Below, piece after piece: positions 44,101-57,600 of a stretch of DNA of 64,000 nt. Position numbers and translations under genes: made by a program. Within the stretch, counting starts at the first letter, position 1; the number at the start of each line of letters is the position of its first letter. The DNA is from Antedon bifida. Lineage: Eukaryota; Echinodermata; Crinoidea; Comatulida; Antedonidae. The stretch covers positions 32,555,001 through 32,619,000 of the forward strand of contig OY727095.1 in the NCBI GenBank assembly GCA_963402885.1. Reading direction: 5' to 3'. The notes below the pieces were generated by a model. That model was not told the DNA's origin and did not search any database. It was given only the letters and a program-made list of their open reading frames with translations.

Positions 44101-47100
44101 TTTTTCCATCCAATTTTTGGTCGAAGTCAATAACTATTATGTGACATTAAAATGGCATATTCATCAACAACAAAAAATAATAATATTTTTCAGGGGGACA
44201 ATACAACTTTAAGGGATAAATAGTACAATGATGATAACATAAATAGTTGAATTCTTTTTACTATTTCTGCTAATTAAACTTGATTGTATACAGAATGTAA
44301 TGTACCACTACTATGTTTTAGCATTTTCCGCAATGTTCTCACCTTTTCTGTTAGAATAGTGGCACCATGTTCTTTAGCAGATTTAGCAATGCACTCAGAA
44401 AGCGCACCATTTCCCCCTTCAACATACCCCCATGCTCCTATTTTACCCTCTAATTCACCCATGACATGATGTAGCAAAACATAGCTAAAAAAACAATACC
44501 ATTAGTATGATGATATAAGCATGGATTATTATTAAATTGAAAGTGCAATTAAATGGTATATTTTATAACACCGGAGTGTATCACTGCCATTTGATTGGTT
44601 AATTTTGTATCAAAAAAGTCTATGTAATGGTTCTATTGAATGGTTCTATTGCATGGCAGCTTTTTGAATGGCATCAATGCTGAAGATGGAAGCAGATGAT
44701 TAATTGAATAAAAGTTTACTTTAGAACAGTACGTGTGTTATAAACAAATAATAAACATTTTGTATTTGTTGAATGGAGAGAATATTTTCATTCTTTAAAA
44801 GCCTGACTGTAAAAAAAACAGTGAATTTTTCAACTCATAATATTCTCCTCACTCAACTCATACAAATTCATTATTTGTATACTGTTGACATGCATTAAAC
44901 AAAAAGAGCAAAAGAGTTCATTGTTGCTTAAACTGAAAGGTTAGTAAATTGATGATACAATAATATTTCTTCTAAGCAGTCACTGGCTAAACCCAAATGC
45001 CTCAGATCTTAAGAAGTCCTAGGTACAAGCAGCCCGAATGCAACTACCCAGCATTGGAGGTCCCAGTGCATGAGAAGCCCCAATGCAACTACCCAGCGTT
45101 GGAGGACCCCTTAGGAGTGCTAAACCAGAGGCCTTTTCCACATGTGTTATGCAACTAGAATACTCATTCAAGCCTGCTAAAACATACCCACTGCCTGGTG
45201 TGCTTGGACTCAACATGGCTCCAATTACTGCATCAGTTGCCAATGTTGCTTTCAAGGGCTCCGATTCAAACCACTTTTCAAGAACCTGTATGGGCAGATG
45301 ATTTCAATACTGTACATAAATTATGACGTAACGTATTATATAATAAATAAAAGCAAAAACTGTATACAGTAACAGATAACGTTTATATTTAAACGTTTAA
45401 TGACTGGTTCTCTCATCACAGCCTAATAGCACTATTAAACTGTATTTACATCCTATACCTTTATAGCTGGTGCAGTAAGCAGTTCATAGAAAGCTGGCAG
45501 ATCCGATCCAATACCTTGCCCTTTAACATAAAAAATATAATTAATAATTAACATTTATGGCACCAACTTCAGAATATCCCATGAATTCAAACGTACATTT
45601 TTACGAAATGAAACGTAAAGATGTATTGTCCCCAAAAACATGAAAAATAAAAATTGTAATTTAAATTAGTAAAATCAGACTTTAAATAGACCATTTTGCA
45701 GTTTTAATAAAGTTATTCACTTCTGCAAAAAAAAAAATTATCTCTTTCTTCTTTCTTTTATTCAATTTTTCACACTTCAAAAATAATACAAGTTATGTGA
45801 AACAATGATAACAGGTATCATAGTAATAAACATTAAGGTAATCAAACTAATTTAAACAAAATATATAGAGATACTTGTACAACAAAGAAGTGTGAAAGGA
45901 GGTCAAATAAGTATGATACTTTAAGCTTGACCCCCTAACAAGACTGCAGGTTACGGTACATGACAAAAAAACAGCACATGAAGTATTGATATTTGCTGTA
46001 CAAAATGCCTAGTAATAATTAGAGAACAACAAATATCAGTAAAAAAGACACTTATAAAAAGACAAAGAAACAGTTAATTTTACAAAAAAACGTTGTCTGA
46101 CAGACAATTTAGGTATATTTTGCTTTAAAGTACATTTTTTTCATGGAAATTTTTTTTTTCTATCCAGTTTTTGGTCAAAATGAATAACTATTATGTGACA
46201 CTAAAATGGAATATTAAACAAAATAAATTATTTTTTTAGGGGGACATCCAATATATCTTTAAGACAGTATTTCTTCAAGATAAGGAATCATGAACAATAA
46301 TTACAAAAATACAGATTATAGAATATACTTTAAATATTACCTGTGGAGAGCAGGGCCTTTAGTGATGACACCTCCTCCAACTTCTGTAATAGGGAACCTG
46401 TCATGTTTCCAAGATTTATTGGTGAATTGTCCAGTAGAGGTCCAAGCGCTTTGGCCATATTCAGAAGCTGATGTTCATAAATTGGATAATTCTTGGAAGA
46501 AAAATGATACATTATAGCCTATGTAAATATGTAAGTGTGATTGGTTGAAACTGCACATGACCACCACTGCGAGGATTTTAAATCGTATATGTCCTTGAGT
46601 ACGATGATATTGAACAAGTAATTTTTACGTGATTATCGTGTCCCTGTCATTAAACATATAAAATCCAGCAAATTCTCGAGGAGTTTGACATTGACTGTGT
46701 AATTTGTGTGTGGCAACTCGCGTTTGGCGATAAATAAACCTTATAATTTCACCTCTGAGCAGCTAATATTTGTGTAATATATGATTAAATTTTACACAGA
46801 AAACTTTACACACTTCTACTTTTGGACTGACATAATTTGACAACCTGAATTTGAGTTTCGTTTCGACCAGTCTGAACAGTTTAATTTTAGTACTCTATTT
46901 TATTTCGTAATACATTCAAAATAATGTGAGATCCCGTCGGGATTCAAGATCAAACCTCAAACAGCTAAGTTCTTGTTTATTCTTTTTATTATCAAATATT
47001 TGACCCATGTTCTAACCTTAGCATCTTTTTTTGAAAACTGAGCAATTTGTTTATAATTTTCATCATCATGTGAACCCAGAAGCAATGACCTTGGATGACT

Positions 47101-48140
47101 TCCAACGACAGGATCTTCAAGAATAGGTGTGAATGCATTGTATTCACGAAAGTGAATTTTCAATCCATGTCTCTGAATAAAAAAAAAAACAGAGAATTTT
47201 AAATAGAATTGTTTGTATTTCATTTTGTTAGTTGAAATGAAACTGAATGGAGAGATGCTAAATGTAAAAAACAACTTAAAAAAATACAAATTAACAGATA
47301 ATATTTTTATGATAGGTGTTACTTAATTTCAAAGACACTAACCTTCAATTCTAGATCATCATAAATATCTGGTCTCAACAGGCTTAGGACATATGAACAT
47401 CGAGAAAATTTAAATCCTTAAAAAAATAAAATAAAATAACATTACATATACTATTTTTAAAAAGTTCAGACCGGATTATACTGTTACACTCTTGAAAGTC
47501 AGTAAAAATAAAGAGACAGTTAGATATTACTTTATTATGTGTTATGTGCAATTTGAAAATTGCTCAAAGATTTTAAAATTGTGCAATTTGAACTTGCGTT
47601 ACGCAATTTTGAACACAAAATAACACGAAAACGTAGTATGCATAGGCTAGGGGAAACTCACCTGGAATTAGTTCTTCAGTGACGGAAGCTCCACCAATCA
47701 CATGCCTTTTCTCAAGTACTACAGTATTCAAACCAGCTTTCTGTAAATATGCAGCCTGTTGGGTAAAATAATAATATTAAACATTTTTGACATATTATTA
47801 ATAAATTCCATCATGTTATTATAATATTGCAAATTCCAATAACCTAAAACTTTAACTTGTCATCATAAATGATTCAAGAAATGGCCCCATTCAATCACTC
47901 AACAATTGTTTACACTAATTTTTACTTGTCTAGGCCTAGGCCTTGACTTACCGATACCAGACCGTTATGTCCACCACCAATAACGATCGAATCATAACTT
48001 TTCTTCGGTTCTTCGTTCAGGGTAGAGGAGGTAGAAGTTGGCCTTGAGTAAATGTGACTTTTTCCAGCTCTTGAGAGGTTAGTTAGCAATTTATAAGGTC
48101 TAAGCCATGTTATCTTAGATGGTACCAGTGATAAAAACAT
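41121..48140 (-). CDS. PYROXD2: Pyridine nucleotide-disulphide oxidoreductase domain protein 2
   Basis: PYROXD2 is a mitochondrial FAD-dependent amine-oxidase-like/phytoene-desaturase-like protein of unclear substrate. Fourteen minus-strand exons: 48140-47952, 47755-47662, 47416-47343, 47172-47017, 46491-46341, 45520-45459, 45285-45188, 44484-44343, 43743-43536, 42883-42730, 42634-42480, 42347-42241, 41889-41769, 41215-41121; 601 residues, about 20 more than mammalian forms. [14 protein letters not shown] is the FAD-binding GxGxxG region at about residue 55, after a Ser/Arg-rich leader suited to mitochondrial import. Other motifs: [83 protein letters not shown] and, at the C terminus, [20 protein letters not shown], the second FAD contact. 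The start codon lies 91 bp from the edge of the satellite complex. Confidence 0.96.
41490..41738 (-). mobile_element. tRNA-derived SINE, copy 2
   Basis: The reverse complement matches 24888-25135 across its length. Here the B-box part is more complete (GGGTCCTGGGTTTAAGTCC). It lies in a PYROXD2 intron, 31 bp from the exon edge at 41769. Confidence 0.88.
43062..43249. mobile_element. pogo/Tigger-like MITE
   Basis: Inverted ends CAGTCATCTTTCCCAATAC and GTATTGGGAAAGTTGACTG flanked by TA on both sides. CTCTGAAAACCAGA faces TCTCCAGAAAACCAGA-type inner repeats. The ends resemble those of the pogo group of Tc1/mariner transposons. It lies in a PYROXD2 intron. Confidence 0.7.
43362..43512. mobile_element. 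MITE-A copy 19
   Basis: A full foldback copy starting 23 bp after the donor of the PYROXD2 exon that ends (minus strand) at 43536. Confidence 0.9.
43864..44213. mobile_element. MITE-D copy 3
   Basis: Ends TTAAAGATGTATTATCCCCC and AGGGGGACAATACAACTTTA. It is the most complete copy, about 350 bp, in a PYROXD2 intron. Confidence 0.88.
45616..46262. mobile_element. MITE-D copy 4 with a large insertion
   Basis: Ends TAAAGATGTATTGTCCCC and GGGGGACATCCAATATATCT. About 330 bp near 45740-46070 do not occur in the other copies. That insert begins TTCTTTTATTCAATTTTTCA, like a retroelement 3' end on the minus strand. It lies in a PYROXD2 intron. Confidence 0.75.
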
Positions 48141-48503
48141 ACCTACAAAGTTAAATAACCTTGTTTACAATAAATATTAACTTTGTTTTGATACGTTATT
48201 GATGGTGGTGAAACACGTGCCTCTAGGAGCTATATTGTGTAGTCGTTTTTTGATAACTGAGAGCTATCAGTGTGTATCATCCTCGTATATAATTGTTTCT
48301 TAGTTGTAATAAAGATCACATTATTATAACATCTAGCATATTTTTATAATATATAAATTTATAGGTACCAAAACTTATATTTTTATTTAAAAAAAAATTC
48401 GATAAGTATTTTAATAACACTGAAACAACATTCCTAATATAACAAAGGATATGTAGTACTACTAAATCAATGTCTAATTGCATAGGACTATGTGTACAGT
48501 ATT

Positions 48504-51500
48504 ATGATCAGTGTAGTCAGAATTTGATAACTGAGCACGCATCTTTTAATATCTACCTCATCAATAATTAGCATTGATATCATATATCACATTGTTGGAT
48601 ATGATCAGTGTAGTCATAATTTGATAACTGAGCACGCATCTTTTAATATCTACCTCATCAATAATTATTATTAATAATCTATATCACACTGTTGGATATG
48701 ATCAGTGTAGTCATAATTTGATAACTGAGCACGCATCTTTAATATCTACCTCATCAATAATTATTATTAATAATCTATATCTCATTGTTCGATATGATCA
48801 GTGTAGTCAGAATTTGATAACTGAGCACGCATCTTTTAATATCTACCTCATCAATAATTATTATTAATAATCTATATCACATTGTTCGATATGATCAGTG
48901 TAGTCAGAATTTGATAACTGAGCACGCATCTTTTAATATCTACCTCATCAATAATTATTATTAATAATCTATATCACATTGTTCGATATGATCAGTGTAG
49001 TCAGAATTTGATAACTGAGCACGCATCTTTTAATATCTACATCATCAATAATTATTATTAATAATCTATATCACATTGTTGGATATGATCAGTGTAGTCA
49101 GAATTTGATAACTGAGCACGCATCTTTTAATATCTACCTCATCAATAATTATTATTGATAATCTATATGATTGTTGGATACGATCAGTGTAGTCAGAATT
49201 TGATAACTGAGCACGCATCTTTTAATATCTACCTCATCAATAATTATTATTAATAATCTATATCACATTGTTCGATATGATCAGTGTAGTCATAATTTGA
49301 TAACTGAGCACGCATCTTTTAATATCTACCTCATCAATAATTAATATTAATAATCTATATCACATTGTTCGATATGATCAGTGTAGTCAGAATTTGATAA
49401 CTGAGCACGTATCTTTTAATATCTACATCATCAATAATTATTATTAATAATCTATATCACATTGTTCGATATGATCAGTGTAGTCAGAATTTGATAACTG
49501 AGCACGCATCTTTTAATATCTACCTCATCAATAATTAATATTAATAATCTATATCACATTTTTGGATATGATCAGTGTAGTCAGAATTTGATAACTGAGC
49601 ACGCATCTTTTAATATCTACCTCATCAATAATTAGCATTGATATCATATATCACATTGTTGGATATGATCAGTGTAGTCATAATTTGATAACTGAGCACG
49701 CATCTTTTAATATCTACCTCATCAATAATTATTATTAATAATCTATATCACATTGTTGGATATGATCAGTGTAGTCATAATTTGATAACTGAGCACGCAT
49801 CTTTTAATATCTACCTCATCAATAATTATTATTAATAATCTATATCTCATTGTTCGATATGATCAGTGTAGTCAGAATTTGATAACTGAGCACGCATCTT
49901 TTAATATCTACCTCATCAATAATTATTATTAATAATCTATATCACATTGTTCGATATAATCAGTGTAGTCAGAATTTGATAACTGAGCACGCATCTTTTA
50001 ATATCTACCTCATCAATAATTATTATTAATAATCTATATCACATTGTTCGATATGATCAGTGTAGTCAGAATTTGATAACTGAGCACGCATCTTTTAATA
50101 TCTACATCATCAATATTTATTATTAATAATCTATATCACATTGTTGGATATGATCAGTGTAGTCAGAATTTGATAACTGAGCACGCATCTTTTAATATCT
50201 ACCTCATCAATAATTATTATTAATAATCTATATCCCATTGTTGGATATGATCAGTGTAGTCAGAATTTGATAACTGAGCACGCATCTTTTAATATCTACC
50301 TCATCAATAATTATTATTGATAATCTATATCACATTGTTGGATACGATCAGTGTGGTCAGAATTTGATAACTGAGCACGCATCTTTTAATATCTACCTCA
50401 TCAATAATTATTATTAATAATCTATATCACATTGTTCGATATGATCAGTGTAGTCATAATTTGATAACTGAGCACGCATCTTTTAATATCTACCTCATCA
50501 ATAATTAATATTAATAATCTATATCACATTGTTCGATATGATCAGTGTAGTCAGAATTTGATAACTGAGCACGCATCTTTTAATATCTACATCATCAATA
50601 ATTATTATTAATAATCTATATCACATTGTTCGATATGATCAGTGTAGTCAGAATTTGATAACTGAGCACGCATCTTTTAATATCTACCTCATCAATAATT
50701 AATATTAATAATCTATATCACATTTTTGGATATGATCAGTGTAGTCAGAATTTGATAACTGAGCACGCATCTTTTAATATCTACCTCATCAATAATTAGC
50801 ATTGATATCATATATCACATTGTTGGATATGATCAGTGTAGTCATAATTTGATAACTGAGCACGCATCTTTTAATATCTACCTCATCAATAATTATTATT
50901 AATAATCTATATCACATTGTTCGATATGATCAGTGTAGTCATAATTTGATAACTGAGCACGCATCTTTTAATATCTACCTCATCAATAATTATTATTAAT
51001 AATCTATATCTCATTGTTCGATATGATCAGTGTAGTCAGAATTTGATAACTGAGCACGCATCTTTTAATATCTACCTCATCAATAATTATTATTAGTAAT
51101 CTATATCACATTGTTCGATATGATCAGTGTAGTCAGAATTTGATAACTGAGCACGCATTTTTTAATATCTACCTCATCAATAATTATTATTAATAATCTA
51201 TATCACATTGTTCGATATGATCAGTGTAGTCAGAATTTGATAACTGAGCACGCATCTTTTAATATCTACATCATCAATAATTATTATTAATAATCTATAT
51301 CACATTGTTGGATATGATCAGTGTAGTCAGAATTTGATAACTGAGCACGCATCTTTTAATATCTACTTCATCAATAATTAATATTAATATCATATATCAC
51401 ATTGTTAGATGTGATCAGTGTAGTCAGAATTTGATAACTGAGCACGCATCTTTTAATATCTACCTCATCAATAATTATTATTAATAATCTATATCACATT

Positions 51501-53150
51501 GTTGGATATGATCGGTGTAGTCAGAATTTGATAACTGAGCACGCATCTTTTAATATCTACCTCATCAATAATTAATATTAATAATCTATATCACATTGTT
51601 GGATATGATCAGTGTAGTCAGAATTTGATAACTGAGCACGCATCTTTTAATATCTACCTCATCAATAATTAGCATTGATATCATATATCACATTGTTGGA
51701 TATGATCAGTGTAGTCATAATTTGATAACTGAGCACGCATCTTTTAATATCTACCTCATCAATAATTATTATTAACAATCTATATCACATTGTTGGATAT
51801 GATCAGTGTAGTCATAATTTGATAACTGAGCACGCATCTTTTAATATCTACCTCATCAATAATTATTATTAATAATCTATATCTCATTGTTCGATATGAT
51901 CAGTGTAGTCAGAATTTGATAACTGAGCACGCATCTTTTAATATCTACCTCATCAATAATTATTATTAATAATCTATATCACATTGTTCGATATGATCAG
52001 TGTAGTCAGAATTTGATAACTGAGCACGCATCTTTTAATATCTACCTCATCAATAATTATTATTAATAATCTATATCACATTGCAATATATGATCAGTGT
52101 AGTCTGAATTTGATAACTGAGCACGCATCTTTTAATATCTACATCATCAATAATTATTATTAATAATCTATATCACATTGTTCGATATGATCAGTGTAGT
52201 CAGAATTTGATAACTGAACACGCATCTTTTAATATCTACCTCATCAATAATTAATATTAATAATCTATATCACACTGTTGGATATTATCAGTGTAGTCAT
52301 AATTTGATAACTGAGCACGCATCTTTTAATATCTACCTCATCAATAAGTAATATTAATAATCTATATCACATTGTTCGATATGATCAGTGTAGTCATAAT
52401 TTGATAACTGAGCACGCATCTTTAAATATCTACCTCATCAATAATTATTATTAATAATCTATATCACATTGTTGGATATGATCAGTGTAGTCATAATTTG
52501 ATAACTGAGCACGCATCTTTTAATATCTACTTCATCAATAATTAATATTAATATCATATATCACATTGTTAGATGTGATCAGTGTAGTCAGAATTTGATA
52601 ACTGAGCACGCATCTTTTAATATCTACCTCATCAATAATTATTATTAATATCTTATATCACATTGTTGGATATGATCAGTGTAGTCATAATTTGATAACT
52701 GAGCACGCATCTTTTAATATCTACTTCATCAATAATTAATATTAATATCATATATCACATTGTTAGATGTGATCAGTGTAGTCAGAATTTGATAACTGAG
52801 CACGCATCTTTTAATATCTACCTCATCAATAATTATTATTAATAATCTATATCACATTGTTGGATATGATCAGTGTAGTCATAATTTGATAACTGAGCAC
52901 GCATCTTTAAATATCTACCTCATCAATAATTATTATTAACAATCTCTATCACATTGTTGGATATAATCAGTGTAGTCATAATTTGATAACTAAGCACGCA
53001 TCTTTAAATATCTACTTCATCAATAATTATTATTAATAATATATATCACATTGTTGGATATGATCTGTGTATTCATAATTTGATATAACGCATCTTTTAA
53101 TATCTACCTAATCAATAATAATTATTAATACTTAATGTTGGATATGATCA
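48504..53150 (+). repeat. 97-bp satellite array, forward orientation, about 48 copies
   Basis: The unit runs GATCAGTGTAGTCAGAATTT, GATAACTGAGCACGCATCTT, TTAATATCTACCTCATCAAT, AATTATTATTAATAATCTAT, ATCACATTGTTCGATAT (97 bp). Copies are highly similar, with variant sites (TTCGATAT or TTGGATAT, AGAATT or ATAATT). Variant order repeats about every 1,165 bp, so a 12-monomer higher-order unit is present. The last copies near 53040-53150 are degenerate. Confidence 0.97.
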
Positions 53151-53734
53151 GTGTGGTTTTGTTAAATTTACTGTATACGAGAGATCGAGTCGATGGGTTT
53201 TGAAAATGTGTTATTCTTTTGTTCCTAATCACCCTATTGATTTGTATCCGTTTGTTGTTTAAATTTATACTTTTAAGAACGCATCGTTTATGATGAACGT
53301 GTGCCGTTGTAAAAATAAAAATATTCCATATCTTTTTATGTTTCATATGTATTGGCTTCTATTGAGGGTCCCAGTTCTTCTTAACAGAATAAATTTGCAG
53401 TGAATGAATAATTTGATAAATGAGGACGTGTGTTTTAACATCGATCTATACAGACCGTATTAATACTCTTCCAGAAATGATATGTTGCTATAATAGGCCT
53501 ATGACGAATTTCCATTACATTAATAATTCAATTAAAAAGGAAATGTGTCAGAAATACTAAAGAATCCAGTAATCTTGTTGATTAATAATTAGTTGTACCA
53601 TTTCTGATGAACGAACAGAAAACTAAACTTGCAGCCAATCAAAAAGCTGCTGTACTGTATAAGTAGGGAATTTTAGGTAGGAGTTGTTTTAAATGTCATT
53701 GGTCTCGGCTTTTACAAGCTTCTGACCTAGTTTG
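53151..53734. other. Spacer after the left array
   Basis: No coding signal. A degenerate monomer (AATTTGATAAATGAGGACG) appears near 53409. The remainder is unclassified unique-looking sequence. Confidence 0.4.
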
Positions 53735-54625
53735 TGTTTTAAAATGTCAATTTTGGATAAATTGACAGATTTTACCATGTAAACTGTGCAAACTTAATGC
53801 AAACTTTAATAAAAACACCCCACAAACATCATTCAAACCACTTAATATTGATTATACCACTGCTAGAACTATAAAAGAGGACAATTTATGAAATAATTTT
53901 ATTGAAATAGCTCTAGGTTTGATTTTTTAGGGTGAAAAATGTTAATTTTGGATAAATTTACAGATTTTACCATTTAAACTGCGTAAACTTAATACAAACT
54001 TTAAAAAAACACCCACAAACATCATCCAAACAACTTAATATTGATTATACCACTACAAGAACTATAAAAGAGGACAATTTATGGAATAATTTTATTGAAA
54101 TAGCTCTAGGTTTGATTTTTTAGGGTGAAAAATGTCAATTTTGGATAAATTGACAGATTTTACCATGTAAACTGTGCAAACTTTAAAAAAACACCCCACA
54201 AACATCATCCAAACCACTTAATATTGATTATACCACTGCTAGAACTAGAAAAGAGGACAATTTATGAAATAATTTTATTGAAATAGCTCTAGGTTTGATT
54301 TTTTAGGGTGAAAAATGTCAATTTTGGATAAATTTACAGATTTTACCATGTAAACTGCATAAACTTAATGCAAACTTAAAAAAAACACCCCACAAACATC
54401 ATTCAAACCACTTAATATTGATTATATCACTACTAGAACTGTAAAAGAAGACAATTTTTGAAATCAATTTATTGAAATAGCTCTAAGTTTGACTTTTTAG
54501 GGTGAAAAATGTCAATTTTGGATAAATTTACAGATTTTACCATTTAAACTGCGTAAATTTAATGCAAACTTAAAAAAAACACCCCACAAACATCATTCAA
54601 ACCACTTAATATTGATTATATCAAA
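53735..54625. repeat. Tandem array, about 190-bp unit, about 4.6 copies
   Basis: The unit starts GGGTGAAAAATGTCAATTTT and contains AAACACCCCACAAACATCAT, CCACTTAATATTGATTATA and GAAATAGCTCTAGGTTTG. Starts fall near 53741, 53936, 54129, 54312 and 54506. It sits exactly between the two opposed 97-bp arrays, and its last unit runs straight into the right array at TTGATTATATCAAAGTTATC. Confidence 0.93.
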
Positions 54626-57600
54626 GTTATCAAACTATGATTACACTGATCATATCCAACATTGTGATATAGGATATTATTAATAGTTATTGATAAGGTA
54701 GATATTAAAAAACTAAACAGATAATATCCAACAGTATGATAAAGATTATTAATATTAATTAATGATGATGTATCTATATAAAAAGATTTTTGCTCAGTTA
54801 TCAAATTATGACTACACTGATCATATCCAACAATGTGATATAGATTATTAATAATAATTATTGATGAGGTAGATATTAAAAGATGCATGCTCAGTTATCA
54901 AATTATGACTACACTGATCATATCGAACAATGTGATATAGATTATTAATATTATTATTGATGAGGTAGATATTAAAATATGCGTGCTCGGTTATCAAATT
55001 ATGACTACACTGATCATATCCAACAATGTGATATAGATTATTAATAATAATTATTGATGAGGTAGATATTAAAAGATGCGTGCTCAGTTATCAAATTATG
55101 ACTACACTGATCATATCGAACAATGTGATATAAGATATTAATCATAATTATTGATGAGGTAGATATTTAAAGATGCGTGCTCAGTTATCAAATTCTGACT
55201 ACACTGATCACATCTAACAATGTGATATAGATTATTAATAATAATTATTGATGAGGTAGATATTAAAAGATGTGTGCTCAGTTATCAAATTATGACTACA
55301 CTGATCATATCGAACAATGTGATATAGATTATTAATATTACTTATTGATGAGGTAGATATTAAAAGATGCGTGCTCAGTTATCAAATTATGACTACACTG
55401 ATAATATCCAACAGTGTGATATAGATTATTAATATCAATTATTGATGAGGTAGATATTTAAAGATGTATGCTCAGTTATCAAACTATGACTACACTGATC
55501 ATATCCAACATTGTGATATAGGATATTATTAATAGTTATTGATAAGGTAGATATTAAAAAACTAAACAGATCATATCCAACAGTATGATAAAGATTATTA
55601 ATATTAATTAATGATGATGTATCTATATTAAAAGATTTTTGCTCAGTTATCAAATTATGACTACACTGATCATATCCAACAATGTGATATAGATTATTAA
55701 TAATAATTATTGATGAGGTAGATATTAAAAGATGCATGCTCAGTTATCAAATTATGACTACACTGATCATATCGAACAATGTGATATAGATTATTAATAT
55801 TAATTATTGATGAGGTAGATATTAAAATATGCGTGCTCGGTTATCAAATTATGACTACACTGATCATATCGAACAATGTGATATAGATTATTAATATTAA
55901 TTATTGATGAGGTAGATATTAAAAGATGCGTGCTCAGTTATCAAATTATGACTACACTGATCATATCCAACAATGTGATATAGATTATTAATATTAATTA
56001 TTGATGAGGTAGATATTAAAAGATGCATGCTCAGTTATCAAATTATGACTACACTGATCATATCGAACAATGTGACATAGATTATTAATAATAATTATTG
56101 ATAAGGTATATATTAAAAAATAAACAGATCATATCCAACAGTGTGATATAGATTATTAATATTAATTAATGATGAGGTAGATATTGAAAGATGGGTGCTC
56201 AGTTATAACATTATGACTACACTGATCATATCCAACAATGTGATATAAATTATTAATAATAATTATTGATGAAATAGATATTGAAAGATGGGTGCTCAGT
56301 TATAAAATTATGACTACACTGATCATATCCAACATTGTGATATAGGATATTATTAATAGTTATTGATAAGGTAGATATTAAAAGATGCGTGCTCAGTTAT
56401 CAAATTATGACTACACTGATCAGTTCCAACAATGTGATATAGATTATTAATAATAATTATTGATGAGGTAGATATTAAAAGATGCGTGCTCAGTTATCAA
56501 ATTCTGACTACACTGATCATATCGAACAATGTGATATAAGATATTAATAATAATTATTGATGAGGTAGATATTAAAAGATGCGTGCTCAGTTATCAAATT
56601 CTGACTACACTGATCACATCTAACAATGTGATGATATTAATAATAATTATTGATGAGGTAGATATTTAAAGATGCGTGCTCAGTTATCAAATTATGACTA
56701 CACTGATCATATCGAACAATGTGATATAGATTATTAATAATAATTATTGATGAAGTAGATATTAAAAGATGCATGCTCAGTTATCAAATTCTGACTACAC
56801 TGATCACATCTAACAATGTGATATATGATATTAATATTAATTATTGATGAGGTAGATATTAAAAGATGCGTGCTCAGTTATCAAATTATGACTACACTGA
56901 TCATATCGAACAATGTGATATAGATTATTAAAAATAATTATTGATAAGGTATATATTAAAAAACTAAACAGATCATATCCAACAGTGTGATATAGATTAT
57001 TAATATTAATTAATGATGAGGTAGATATTGAAAGATGGGTGCTCAGTTATAAATTTATGACTACACTGATCATATCCAACATTGTGATATAGGATATTAT
57101 TAATAGTTATTGATAAGGTAGATATTAAAAAACTAAACAGATCATATCCAACAGTATGATAGAGATTATTAATATTAATTAATGATGATGTATCTATATT
57201 AAAAGATTTTTGCTCAGTTATCAAATTATGACTACACTGATCATATCCAACAATGTGATATAGATTATTAATAATAATTATTAATGAAATATATATTGAA
57301 AGATGGGTGCTCAGTTATAAAATTATGACTACACTGATCATATCCAACAATGTGATATAGATTATTAATAATAATTATTGATGAGGTAGATATTAAAAGA
57401 TGCGTGCTCAGTTATCAAATTCTGACTACACTGATCATATCGAACAATATGATATAAGATATTAATAATAATTATTGATGAGGTAGATATTAAAAGATGT
57501 GTGCTCAGTTATCAAATTATGACTACACTGATCATATCGAACAATGTGATATAGATTATTAATATTAATTATTGATGAGGTAGATATTGAAAGAGTCGTG

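Noticed and set aside
54616..57224. Open frames of 70-100 codons on the minus strand with repeated DQCSHNLITE-type peptides
   Set aside because: They arise because the 97-bp satellite keeps partial frames open. The peptides repeat with the satellite period and have no start context or splice signals.
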